Below, piece after piece: positions 26,566 to 35,621 of a DNA stretch of 55,395 nt. The first letter of the stretch is position 1, and each line of letters starts with the position of its first letter. The position numbers were made by a program, and so were the translations under genes. The notes under the pieces are model-generated. The model searched no databases, was not told the DNA's origin, and was given only the letters and a program-made list of their open reading frames with translations. This DNA comes from JABDQZ01 sp050049775. GTDB lineage: Bacteria; Pseudomonadota; Gammaproteobacteria; Chromatiales; Chromatiaceae. The DNA is taken from assembly GCA_050049775.1 (NCBI GenBank), contig JASFVP010000018.1:1-55395 (forward strand), given 5' to 3'.

Positions 26566-28455
26566 GTGACCTTAGGAAGCAGAGTTAAAGTAATCGATAC
26601 ACTAAAAACAAAGCAGTTTTACGTTTACCTGCACAAACAGATACTGGTAATGCTCGGATTGTCGCTGGGTCCGGGGCTGGGTTACGTGTTGCTGGGCGTG
26701 ATTTACGACGTAAGTTTTCGCTCGGTTGCCTGGTATACCGGTATCTTGCTGGTGTCGCTGTGGGGCTACGCTTTGTACCGCCAATTCAATTTCGCCAGCA
26801 TGAGCCATGCCGAGTTGGACAGCTGGTACAGTCGCACCAGTAATTTTTTCTACTGCATCTTCGGCCTGTGGACTGTGATCTTCCTGCTGTATGTGCCGCT
26901 GACCGAGTACAACATCCACTATGTCGCCATCTTCAGTCAGATCGGCACCTCGGTCGTGGCATCGACGTTGCTGTTCAGTGACCGGCGTCTTTTTGTCCCG
27001 ATCATTTTCATTCTGGTAATCCCGCTGGTGCTGTATTTCATGTTCGTTGGCAGCTGGTACGGATTCATCCTGACATTTTTTGGCAGCGTGTTTGCTTGGG
27101 TGCTGTATTACTCCTCGACCAGCAGCAACCGTTTGTTGCATAAAACCACTTATCAGGCGGCGCATGACCAGCTGACCGGGCTGTTCAACCGCAGCTATTT
27201 CATCGATGCGATGCAGCAGACCATCAATACCCTCAACAGAAACAACGGTTATTGCTGCCTGCTGCTGATCGACCTGGATCACTTCAAAACCATCAACGAT
27301 TCACTCGGCCACGACGTAGGTGACGTTCTGCTACAGGAAGTCGCGCGGCGCATGCTTGAGATCGTGCCGGCCGAAGCCGTTGTTGCGCGCATGGGCGGTG
27401 ATGAATTCATCGTGGTCGGTGGCGTGCACGCCAGCGAGCAGGCGTGTTTCGATGAATCCACGCGCATGGCGGAAAACCTGCGTGAAACCTTGAAGGATGT
27501 CTATTACATTGATCGACACAGTCTTTATATCAGCGCCAGTATCGGCATGAGCATCCTGCACCAGCCGAGCGATAATGCCAGCCAGTACATCCGTGAAGCC
27601 GACATCGCCATGTATGAAGTCAAGGATAAGGGCCGCGATGGCATTGTGTTGTTCGGCAAGGAAGTGTCCGAGCGGGTAGAACGCAACCTCGAGATCGAAC
27701 GCTATTTACATCATGCGCTCAACAATCGGGAATTCCTGCTGCATTTCCAGCCGCAGTTCACGCGTGAACATGAAATTGTTGGTTGCGAGGTGCTGCTGCG
27801 CTGGAAGAATGAACAGCTCGGTATGGTGCCGCCGGATGAGTTTATTCCGATTGCGGAAAAGACCGGCCTGATCATCGATATCGGTTATTTTGTCATCCAG
27901 GAAAGCTTCCGTACTTTTAACCAATGGCATGAGGCCGGCATCAGGCTGCGCCAGTTGTCGATCAATGTCAGTATGCGACAGTTTTTTTACCAGTCCTTCC
28001 CGGAAGATGTTGAACGCCTCAGCCAGCAATACCTGGCGCAGGATTTGCGCAACAGCATTGTGTTCGAGCTGACCGAGACCGTTATGGCGGAAGAACTCGA
28101 CAAGCTCATCAACATCATGAGCCAGTTGAAAAGCTGGGGCTTCCGCTTCTCGATCGACGACTTCGGCACCGGTTATTCGTCACTCGGCTATTTGCGCAAG
28201 GTGCCGCTGGATGAAATCAAGATCGACCGCAGTTTCATCGAGGAGCTCAGTAGCAACACCAGTGACCAGCTCATGATCGACATGATCCTCAATCTGGCCA
28301 AGGTGTTTGACCTGAAAGTGGTCGCCGAAGGCGTGGAAACGCAGGAGCAGGAAGATATCCTGATCAAAAGCCAGTGCGACCTGTTTCAGGGTTTTCTGTT
28401 GTCGCAGCCGCTCGGGCGTGAGGAATTTGAACAGTTGTTCGCCAGGCAGCAATAG
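26566..28455 (+). CDS. membrane-bound GGDEF/EAL c-di-GMP enzyme
   Basis: Up to 629 aa. Several membrane helices (about 30-185) precede a GGDEF domain with an intact MGGDEF motif (cyclase) and an EAL domain whose signature is EVLLRW, an active-type variant. DDFGTGYSSL and the later KIDRSF and VAEGVET motifs are present. It can therefore make or break c-di-GMP. Start uncertain: GTG 26566 opens the frame; ATG 26650 would still leave the first membrane helix nearly intact. Confidence 0.85.
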   Translation: MTLGSRVKVIDTLKTKQFYVYLHKQILVMLGLSLGPGLGYVLLGVIYDVSFRSVAWYTGILLVSLWGYALYRQFNFASMSHAELDSWYSRTSNFFYCIFGLWTVIFLLYVPLTEYNIHYVAIFSQIGTSVVASTLLFSDRRLFVPIIFILVIPLVLYFMFVGSWYGFILTFFGSVFAWVLYYSSTSSNRLLHKTTYQAAHDQLTGLFNRSYFIDAMQQTINTLNRNNGYCCLLLIDLDHFKTINDSLGHDVGDVLLQEVARRMLEIVPAEAVVARMGGDEFIVVGGVHASEQACFDESTRMAENLRETLKDVYYIDRHSLYISASIGMSILHQPSDNASQYIREADIAMYEVKDKGRDGIVLFGKEVSERVERNLEIERYLHHALNNREFLLHFQPQFTREHEIVGCEVLLRWKNEQLGMVPPDEFIPIAEKTGLIIDIGYFVIQESFRTFNQWHEAGIRLRQLSINVSMRQFFYQSFPEDVERLSQQYLAQDLRNSIVFELTETVMAEELDKLINIMSQLKSWGFRFSIDDFGTGYSSLGYLRKVPLDEIKIDRSFIEELSSNTSDQLMIDMILNLAKVFDLKVVAEGVETQEQEDILIKSQCDLFQGFLLSQPLGREEFEQLFARQQ

Positions 28456-28488
28456 ACTGCGGTTGATTTAATTATCTGCATTCGGCAG

Positions 28489-28508
28489 TGCAAGATGTTG
28501 TTCTTGCA
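28489..28508. terminator. short hairpin between convergent genes
   Basis: A seven-bp stem (TGCAAGA/TCTTGCA) with a six-base loop lies between the GGDEF/EAL gene and the ABC adaptor gene. No T tract, so only a weak terminator candidate. Confidence 0.35.
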
Positions 28509-28523
28509 TTGACCGGGTGAGCT

Positions 28524-29729
28524 TCAATCAATTTGCATCACCTTTATGCTTCTGCCATCTTCCACTTCATCACTCGGGTGATTGATCACGGTGTCGCCTT
28601 CATCCACGCCTTCGAGGATTTGTGCAAACAGGCCGTTGCGCTGGCCGATCTTCACCATTCTGCGCTGGGCTCGGTGATTCTCCGCGACAAATAACGCCCA
28701 GCCACTGTTGTAACGAAACAGGCTGCTGGCCGGCACCTGCAAGACCTTGTCTTCGTGCCACAGGATAAAACGCGCCTCAACGCGATAACCGTCACCCAGG
28801 CTTTGCCACAGCTGCGGTTCGGATGAGAAGTCGGAAATGATCAGTACACGTTGTTCTTCGACACCGAGTGCGGAAGTCTTGGTGAAGCCGACCGGTTCGA
28901 CGCGGCGAACGATACCGTGCAACGGCTGCTCGCCACCCCAGCGCTCAAACAGCACCTGCATACCGGGTTTGATTTTCACCGCATCGGCGGATAACACATC
29001 CACCTCGACTTCCAGCGCCGCCGGGTCACCAACCTCCAGCAGTGGCTCGCCGGTGGTGACCGGGGCTGCACATTCATGCGCTATCTTGAGAACCTTGCCG
29101 GATATCGGGGAACGCACCTCAACGACTTCAGCCGCTTTTTGGGCGGCATCCGTGCTGTATTCCAGCACGCTCTTGGCGGCATCGAGTTCATAACGCGCCA
29201 CCTCGACATTGAAATCGGCGGAGCGTTTGTCGGCAGCGGCGGTCTGGTTTGCCGTGAGTGCCTTGTCAAAAGCATCTTTTGAAATCATGCCCTGTTGTAT
29301 CAATGGTTCAAGGCGTTTGAGCTCGTTAGCGGCCAGTTGTGCGGTGGCTGCTGCGGCGCTGGCGCGTTCTTCGGCGGCGCGCAGTGCCGATTTGGCGGCA
29401 TCGATATTGGCAAGCGCCTGGGCACGGCTGCGTGCATCCAGCACCTGTGATTCCAGCGGGGTGATGTGCAACAGCACCTGCCCCTGTTCAACTGAGTCAC
29501 CGACATCGAGCTGCACGCGGCAGGTCACACCACTGACCGGAGCCGAGACAATGTAACGATCGATCACCCGCGTGCGGCCTTCTTCTTCAATGGTGACGGT
29601 CAGCGGCGCGCGCGTTACCGGTTTGATCTCCACCAGCACCGGTTGTGGCCAGAAACCCCAGATCAGCAGCAGGATGATCGCTGCGGCTATGACGCTAATG
29701 GCGGGATGTTTTCTTAACAGGGTAAACAT
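28524..29729 (-). CDS. HlyD/MacA-like periplasmic adaptor of an ABC exporter
   Basis: 401 aa. N-terminal membrane anchor (about 6-27), lipoyl-like halves around a long Ala/Glu/Lys-rich coiled-coil hairpin (about 90-200), then beta-barrel domains. It links an inner-membrane ABC transporter to the outer membrane. Starts four bases after the permease stop, with AAGGAATAAA as ribosome site. Last gene of a three-gene operon. Confidence 0.88.
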   Translation of the reverse strand: MFTLLRKHPAISVIAAAIILLLIWGFWPQPVLVEIKPVTRAPLTVTIEEEGRTRVIDRYIVSAPVSGVTCRVQLDVGDSVEQGQVLLHITPLESQVLDARSRAQALANIDAAKSALRAAEERASAAAATAQLAANELKRLEPLIQQGMISKDAFDKALTANQTAAADKRSADFNVEVARYELDAAKSVLEYSTDAAQKAAEVVEVRSPISGKVLKIAHECAAPVTTGEPLLEVGDPAALEVEVDVLSADAVKIKPGMQVLFERWGGEQPLHGIVRRVEPVGFTKTSALGVEEQRVLIISDFSSEPQLWQSLGDGYRVEARFILWHEDKVLQVPASSLFRYNSGWALFVAENHRAQRRMVKIGQRNGLFAQILEGVDEGDTVINHPSDEVEDGRSIKVMQID

Positions 29730-29733
29730 CGAT

Positions 29734-32097
29734 TTATTCCTTGGTCTTGAGTACCGCAACCATATCGAGCTGCGTGATGTTACGCCAGATCATGATGGCG
29801 GAAATGACGGAAGAAGCAATCACCACCAGGCCGGCAAAAGCATAAACATTCATGCCCAGCACCAGCGGGATGCGATACAAATCGGTATCGAATTTATACG
29901 CCATGTAGGCGCACAGGCCATAACCAAACACAAACCCCAGCGGGATGGCGACCAGCGTGAGCAAGGCCAGTTCGCCAAGTAATATGTAGGCGACTTCACC
30001 ACGCTGGAAGCCCAGCACGCGCAGACTGGCCAGTTCGCGATTACGTTCCGACAAGGCAATGCGCATGCTGTTATAGATCACGCCAAAGGCGATGCTGCCG
30101 CCGAGCAGGGTGGAGATGAAGGTGAAGAACAAAATGGTTTCCGCCAGGGTTTCGTAAAACGCCTTGATGGCGGATTTCTGTTCCACCACACCGGCGATGC
30201 GCGGCATGTTTTTCAGCTCGGCATAAATGCTTTTCTGGTAATGCGGATCGACATCGATCCAGGCACCGGAGATGGCGTTGCCTTCCTTGAGCAGGCGATT
30301 GAGGGTTGCACGTTGCATATAAGCCCGCACGCCAAGATATTCCTTGGCGGTGCCAACCACCGGTACCTCGACAGTCGGGCGGTTGCTTTCCAGAACTTCC
30401 ATGGTGATCATATCGCCGGGTTTGACGTGCAGAATCTCCGCCAGGTAGTCGGTGAGGATGACGCCGTCTTGCGGTACGTCGATGCGTTTCAGGTCGGTAT
30501 CGAGCAGACGCATCAGGCGGCCATCATTCTGGATGCCGGTGACGGTGGTGCGATAAAAGCGGTGCTGAAACTGGATTCTGATCGGCGCCTCGCGGTATGC
30601 CTCGACATGTTCCACGCCTTGCAGACTGCGCAACGAATACAGCGAACGCTCTGAGGTCGGGTCGGTATAGATGGCGGTGAGATCACTGGTGTGACTCATG
30701 CCGAACTGCACCTTCACCATCTGGTCAATCGCGCCTTCCTGGAAACCGCCGGTCATCATGGTGCCGCAGGCCATGCTGATGCCGAGCGTGGTCAACAGTG
30801 ACTTCAGTGGATGGCGTTCGATGTGGCGCAAAATCATCCGCGACGGCTGCGAGAACCAGCGCTGCAAACCGAGTTTTTCCACCAGTGTGGCATGGTAGAT
30901 GGGCGGCGGTTCTGGGCGCATGCCTTGCGCCGGCGGCAGCCGCGCCGCATTGAATACGGCATACAGGGTGCCGGCCAGGGCTACCGTCATGCTGATGACC
31001 GCGGCGGCAAATATCACCTGCGGCTTGAGCACATAAATCATGTAGGGAAAGCTGTAAAAATCCATGTAGATATTGCTCATGCCTTTGCCCATCCAGACGC
31101 CGACGCCACTGCCGATGATGATGCCGATGGCGACAATCAGCAGTATCAGCTTGGCGTAGTGCAGGCCCACGGCAATGTCGCTGTAGCCAAACGCCTTGAG
31201 GCTGGCGATCTGTTCACGCTGCAGGCTGATCAGCCGGCTGGTGACGACGTTGAGCAAAAAGGCCGCCACACCGAAGAAGATGATCGGGAAGATCGTGGCG
31301 ATGGTTTCCTGTTGCTTGAGTTCTTCTGACAGGAAACGATTGGACAACTGGTCCTTGCGTGCATAGGAGCCGATGCCGCCATAACGCTTGAGCAATTCAT
31401 CGAGTCGATCGATGACATCCTGTTCGTTGGCGCCCTTGTTCAGGGTCAGGGTCACATTGTTGAACGCGCCGTCCATGTCATAGGCCGTGGCCAGCGGCTT
31501 GCGCGCCATCCACAGCACGCCGTAACGCTGGTAGTCGGGAAACATGGCGCCGGGGGCGATCTGGTAAATGTATTCCGGCGACAGCGCCGTGCCGGTAATG
31601 GTGAGTTTTTTGCGCCGGCCATTAATGGTGGCATGCAAGCTGTCGCCGGCCTCAAGGTGGTGCGCTTCGGCAAACTCCCTGCTGATCAGGACTTCGTTGT
31701 CGCGTCCCGGTTCAAACAGGCGGCCCTTGTGCAGATACACCTGGTTCAACAGGCCGGGGCTGTTGTCGGGCAGCGACAGCAGGTGACCGCTGACCGGATC
31801 ATCAAAGCCGGCCACATCCAGGTTGACGTAGGCGACCACGCGCGTCTCGACCTTGTCGACGCCGGGAATATCCTCAATGCGCTTGACCAGCGACAGAGGC
31901 GCACGTTTGAGCGTGGCGAAGATGTGGGCGAAATGATTGTTACGGTAATAGCTGGCGCGGGTTTCATAGAGCGAATCCAGCGTGCTCAGCGACATGATGA
32001 AAATGCCGACGCCACCGACGATGACCATGGCAATCGCCAGCGCCTGCATGCGCATGTTCCAGAGTTCGCGCCACAGCTTGATGTCGAGGGCTTTCAT
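29734..32097 (-). CDS. ABC transporter permease with two FtsX domains
   Basis: 787 aa with two FtsX/MacB-like halves: first helix about 15-38, three helices about 270-385, then again about 430-450 and 660-780. Large periplasmic domains lie between. Such duplicated permeases (LolCE or YknZ style) export lipoproteins, peptides or drugs. ATG overlaps the ATPase stop (TGATG), so the two are coupled. Confidence 0.88.
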   Translation of the reverse strand: MKALDIKLWRELWNMRMQALAIAMVIVGGVGIFIMSLSTLDSLYETRASYYRNNHFAHIFATLKRAPLSLVKRIEDIPGVDKVETRVVAYVNLDVAGFDDPVSGHLLSLPDNSPGLLNQVYLHKGRLFEPGRDNEVLISREFAEAHHLEAGDSLHATINGRRKKLTITGTALSPEYIYQIAPGAMFPDYQRYGVLWMARKPLATAYDMDGAFNNVTLTLNKGANEQDVIDRLDELLKRYGGIGSYARKDQLSNRFLSEELKQQETIATIFPIIFFGVAAFLLNVVTSRLISLQREQIASLKAFGYSDIAVGLHYAKLILLIVAIGIIIGSGVGVWMGKGMSNIYMDFYSFPYMIYVLKPQVIFAAAVISMTVALAGTLYAVFNAARLPPAQGMRPEPPPIYHATLVEKLGLQRWFSQPSRMILRHIERHPLKSLLTTLGISMACGTMMTGGFQEGAIDQMVKVQFGMSHTSDLTAIYTDPTSERSLYSLRSLQGVEHVEAYREAPIRIQFQHRFYRTTVTGIQNDGRLMRLLDTDLKRIDVPQDGVILTDYLAEILHVKPGDMITMEVLESNRPTVEVPVVGTAKEYLGVRAYMQRATLNRLLKEGNAISGAWIDVDPHYQKSIYAELKNMPRIAGVVEQKSAIKAFYETLAETILFFTFISTLLGGSIAFGVIYNSMRIALSERNRELASLRVLGFQRGEVAYILLGELALLTLVAIPLGFVFGYGLCAYMAYKFDTDLYRIPLVLGMNVYAFAGLVVIASSVISAIMIWRNITQLDMVAVLKTKE

Positions 32098-32840
32098 CAC
32101 CAGGTCATGTCAGACGGCGCCAGCCGCGTCGTGTTGGTGTTGATTTCGGTGATGTGGCCATCGGCGAGGTGAATCACACGATCGGCCATCTGCGCGATGC
32201 CGGCGTTGTGGGTAATCACGGCGGTGGTGGTGCCGAGTTCCTGGTTGGCGCGTTGCAGGGCTTCCAGCACCACGATGCCGGTTTTCGAGTCGAGTGCGCC
32301 GGTGGGTTCATCGCACAACAACACGTCCGGTTGTTTGGCGATGGCGCGCGCAATGGCGACACGTTGTTGCTCGCCGCCTGACAGTTGCGCCGGGAAGTGA
32401 TCGAGGCGATCACCCAGGCCGACCAGTTGCAAGGCATCTTCCGGTTGTAGCGGCGACCTGGAAATTTCCGTCACCACAGCGACATTCTCGCGCGCGGTGA
32501 GACTGGGAATCAGGTTGTAGAACTGGAATACGAAGCCGACGTGATAACGACGGTACTCGGTCAGCTCGGTCTCGCTCGCGCGTGTGAGGTCGCGGTCACG
32601 ATAATACACATGGCCTTCGGTAGGCGTATCAAGGCCGCCAAGGATATTCAGTAACGTGGATTTGCCGCTGCCGGAGGCACCCAGCAGCACGGTAAATTCA
32701 CCAGCGTACAGATCCAGATCAATGCCACGCAGGGCGCGCACCTGCACTTCGCCCATCTGGTAGATTTTGGTCACGCCATGGACGTGAAAGACCACGCTTT
32801 CTGGCAACGGCTCGTGTGTGCTTGGTTTATCCGGTGACAT
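32097..32840 (-). CDS. ABC transporter ATPase, MacB/LolD type
   Basis: 247 aa. Walker A GASGSGKST, Q-loop FVFQFYNLIP, signature LSGGEQQRVAIARA, Walker B VLLCDEPTGALD and H-loop VITHN are all intact. First gene of the exporter operon. Start at 32840 (MSPDKP) is preferred; the frame continues 24 codons upstream without a clear ribosome site. Confidence 0.92.
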   Translation of the reverse strand: MSPDKPSTHEPLPESVVFHVHGVTKIYQMGEVQVRALRGIDLDLYAGEFTVLLGASGSGKSTLLNILGGLDTPTEGHVYYRDRDLTRASETELTEYRRYHVGFVFQFYNLIPSLTARENVAVVTEISRSPLQPEDALQLVGLGDRLDHFPAQLSGGEQQRVAIARAIAKQPDVLLCDEPTGALDSKTGIVVLEALQRANQELGTTTAVITHNAGIAQMADRVIHLADGHITEINTNTTRLAPSDMTW

Positions 32841-33005
32841 CGTCAGGCTCTGGCTGGCTGCGAGCCAGTATAACAAATGCGTCTGGTAATCCTGAACCGA
32901 ACTCGCTGGCAAAAGTAAAACTACCCACGTAGATAAATATGTAATTGAAATGCTTGTTTTATTTCCCGAAAAAACGCCTTGAAACCCGGTTCACCTGATC
33001 TACAG

Positions 33006-33019
33006 TTGATTTCAATCAA
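33006..33019. promoter_or_regulatory. perfect FNR/Anr box
   Basis: TTGAT-TTCA-ATCAA matches the FNR consensus in all ten defined positions. It lies 134 bases before the cytochrome c peroxidase gene. CCP genes are classic FNR/Anr targets under low oxygen. The 313-base gap 32841-33153 holds this box and the palindrome at 33029 but no gene. Confidence 0.8.
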
Positions 33020-33028
33020 TGCTTTATG

Positions 33029-33045
33029 TTTAGACTAAGTCTAAA
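33029..33045. promoter_or_regulatory. palindrome TTTAGAC-TAA-GTCTAAA
   Basis: A perfect 7-3-7 inverted repeat ten bases downstream of the FNR box, near the expected -10 region. It may be an operator for a second regulator; the regulator is unknown. Confidence 0.45.
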
Positions 33046-33153
33046 TTCAAGCCCACGTTGTTTACGGGTTTTGATGACATCGTAGTAACGTAGAGCGTCG
33101 CGGTACGGGCGTTTTCTTTCTGGAGGCCAAATCCTTAAATCAAGGGGAGAACA

Positions 33154-34149
33154 ATGAAAATAGCTTTAAAATCAATCGCTTTAGCAGTTGCCGTCGGTCT
33201 GGCTGCTTCCACAGTCGCCATGGCAAAAGAGCCGATTACACCGATTCAACCAGTCAAGGACATTAACCTCGCCCAGGTGGAGCTGGGTAAAAAGCTGTAC
33301 TTCGATCCACGTCTTTCCAAGTCCGGTTTCATTTCCTGCAACTCATGCCACAACCTCAGCATGGGCGGCACCGACAACCTGAAAACTTCCATTGGTGACC
33401 GCTGGCAGCAGGGTCCGATCAACGCCCCGACCGTATTGAACTCCAGCCTCAACGTGGCGCAGTTCTGGGATGGCCGTGCGGCTGACCTGAAAGCCCAGGC
33501 CGGCGGCCCGATCGCCAACCCGGGTGAAATGGCTTCCAGCCATACACTGGCCATCGGCGTGATCGAGTCCATTCCGGAATACCGCATCGAGTTCCAGCAG
33601 GTATTCGGTGACAGCAAGGTCACCATCGACCGTGTCACCCAGGCGATTGCCGAGTTTGAAAAAACCCTGGTCACTCCCAACTCACCGTTCGACCGCTGGT
33701 TGCTGGGTGAGGAAGATGCGCTGACCGCCGACGAACTGGCCGGTTACAAACTGTTCAAGAACAGTGGCTGTGTCGCCTGTCACAACGGCGAGGCTGCCGG
33801 TGGCACCTCGTTCCAGAAAATGGGTGTGGTCGAACCGTACCAGACCAAGAACAAGGTGGTCGGTCTGGCTGCCGTCACCGGTAAGGACGCTGACCGCTTC
33901 AAGTTCAAGGTGCCTACCGTGCGTAACGTCGAGCTGACCTATCCGTACTTCCACGACGGTGAAGCCGAAACCCTGACCGAAGCAGTCGACATCATGGGCC
34001 GGCTGCAGCTGGGCAAGAAGTTCACCGACAAGGAAAACGCTCAAATTGTCGCGTTCCTGAAGTCACTGACCGGCGACCAGCCGCAGTTCCTGCTGCCGAT
34101 CCTGCCGCCGTCAACCGACAAGACACCGGTGCCGAAACCGTTTGACTGA
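33154..34149 (+). CDS. di-heme cytochrome c peroxidase
   Basis: 331-aa periplasmic enzyme with a signal peptide (cleavage near AMAK), low-potential haem motif CNSCH (62-66), and high-potential haem motif CVACH in the second half. FDPRLS, FWDGRA and the methionine/histidine ligand region (PTVRNVELTYPYFHDG) are typical. It reduces hydrogen peroxide using electrons from small cytochromes. AAGGGGAG precedes the ATG, a perfect FNR box lies upstream and a strong terminator downstream. Confidence 0.95.
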   Translation: MKIALKSIALAVAVGLAASTVAMAKEPITPIQPVKDINLAQVELGKKLYFDPRLSKSGFISCNSCHNLSMGGTDNLKTSIGDRWQQGPINAPTVLNSSLNVAQFWDGRAADLKAQAGGPIANPGEMASSHTLAIGVIESIPEYRIEFQQVFGDSKVTIDRVTQAIAEFEKTLVTPNSPFDRWLLGEEDALTADELAGYKLFKNSGCVACHNGEAAGGTSFQKMGVVEPYQTKNKVVGLAAVTGKDADRFKFKVPTVRNVELTYPYFHDGEAETLTEAVDIMGRLQLGKKFTDKENAQIVAFLKSLTGDQPQFLLPILPPSTDKTPVPKPFD

Positions 34150-34167
34150 TCGCTAGCCGCGTGTTGT

Positions 34168-34201
34168 AACAGGGGCCGCCGCGTGCGGCCCCTGTTTTTT
34201 T
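34168..34201 (+). terminator. intrinsic terminator after cytochrome c peroxidase
   Basis: A 12-bp GC-rich stem (AACAGGGGCCGC with its complement), five-base loop, and a run of seven T. Confidence 0.9.
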
Positions 34202-34230
34202 CCGTCTTTCGTCAACTGATTTTGCCGATC

Positions 34231-35439
34231 ATGAAAAGAATTCAATTTGTCCTGCCTGTTTTGATCTGCCTGGTCTGGTCCGCCACATCACAGGCCGTTG
34301 ACCTGGTCAACGGCGAACAGATCAACCGCAGTTGCGCCATGTGTCACGGTAAATACGGGCAGGGCGCACCCGGTCCCTTCGCGCCGCGCATGGCCGGGAT
34401 TGACCGCGACTACCTGATCAAGGCCACGCGTGAATACCGCGATGACGAGCGCACCGAAATCACCATGGCTTACGCCACCGGTCTCAAGCTGATGACCGAT
34501 CAGGACATCGAGGACGTGTCCGTTTATCTCGAACAACTGCAGATTCCGCCCCGGGCGCTGATCGATGTGAAAAGCGATAAGGGCGATGCCGATTCCGGTC
34601 GCCGCCTGTTCAAGGAATGCAAGGGTTGTCATGGCGCCGACGGCATGGGTAAACCCAAAGAGAAAGCGCCGCGCCTGGCTGGTCAGCACGTCGGCTTTCT
34701 GGATCTGTCGATCCGGATGTTCAAAACCCGTGAACGCCATCATGGTGTCGAAAAAGACGACCAGCTGTTGTTCGATGATCTCAGCCAGCAAAACATCGAT
34801 GACCTGATGGCCTGGATCGCCACACTCGACGATGAAGACTACCTGGCGGCCACCCGCGGCCTGCCGCCCGAGCAACTTGCGCAGGCGCACACGGATGAAT
34901 CGCCGGCAGCACCGGAGACAGCACAACCGACGCCAGTCGAAGCCGAACAACCGCAGCCTGCTGTCGCGCAGGCAGAGCCGAAGCAAGAGCCGACGAAAAA
35001 ACATCCGGTCGGCCTGCAGATCAGTGACATCACGCAGACGGTTGCCAAATTGCAGATTCAGCCGGGCATTACACCCGAGGACGCCGAGCTGGCGATGCTG
35101 TCAAAAGCCGCCGGCCTGAATCTCAAGCTGGTCGGCGAACAGCATTTGTCGCGCGAATTGCAGTTGCGTGGCCAGCAGGTGCGTTATCTGAAAATCCTGC
35201 AGTTTTGTGATCCCGAAGACGCCATGCTGATGATCATGCAAAACCCGATCTACGCCAGTTACATGCCGTGTCGTATCGCCATTGTCGAGGATGAGGCCGG
35301 CAAGTACTGGATCATGATGCTGAATCTCGACATGCTCATCGAAAGCCAGCTGATCCCGCGCGAAGTTTCCGAGATCGCCATCCGTGTCAACCAGTCGTTG
35401 TTGAAAATCATGGTGGCCGGCGCCAGCGGCGATTTCTAG
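34231..35439 (+). CDS. di-heme c4-like cytochrome fused to DUF302
   Basis: 402 aa. Signal peptide, then two class I cytochrome domains with CAMCH (35-39) and CKGCH, as in cytochrome c4/c553. A Pro/Glu/Gln-rich linker (about 225-265) leads to a C-terminal DUF302 domain holding ILQFCDPEDAMLMI and MPCRIAIVEDEAG. DUF302 alone is widespread near redox and metal genes. The start at 34231 gives the signal peptide; an earlier ATG at 34183 lies inside the upstream terminator. Confidence 0.85.
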   Translation: MKRIQFVLPVLICLVWSATSQAVDLVNGEQINRSCAMCHGKYGQGAPGPFAPRMAGIDRDYLIKATREYRDDERTEITMAYATGLKLMTDQDIEDVSVYLEQLQIPPRALIDVKSDKGDADSGRRLFKECKGCHGADGMGKPKEKAPRLAGQHVGFLDLSIRMFKTRERHHGVEKDDQLLFDDLSQQNIDDLMAWIATLDDEDYLAATRGLPPEQLAQAHTDESPAAPETAQPTPVEAEQPQPAVAQAEPKQEPTKKHPVGLQISDITQTVAKLQIQPGITPEDAELAMLSKAAGLNLKLVGEQHLSRELQLRGQQVRYLKILQFCDPEDAMLMIMQNPIYASYMPCRIAIVEDEAGKYWIMMLNLDMLIESQLIPREVSEIAIRVNQSLLKIMVAGASGDF

Positions 35440-35621
35440 TTGTCTTTGTGATTTGGCATTCACCCGGCAGGCCCAAAAGGAGTAATCTGGTGGCGGGACA
35501 ACCGCTGTTGTGATGCCTCTTTTCCGATTGCAACGGCAATGTTGAACAGAGTGTCTGTTGTTGCGCTCGTAACACAACAACTACACTTAAAGACAGCAGG
35601 GCAACTAATCTTTGTAATGCG

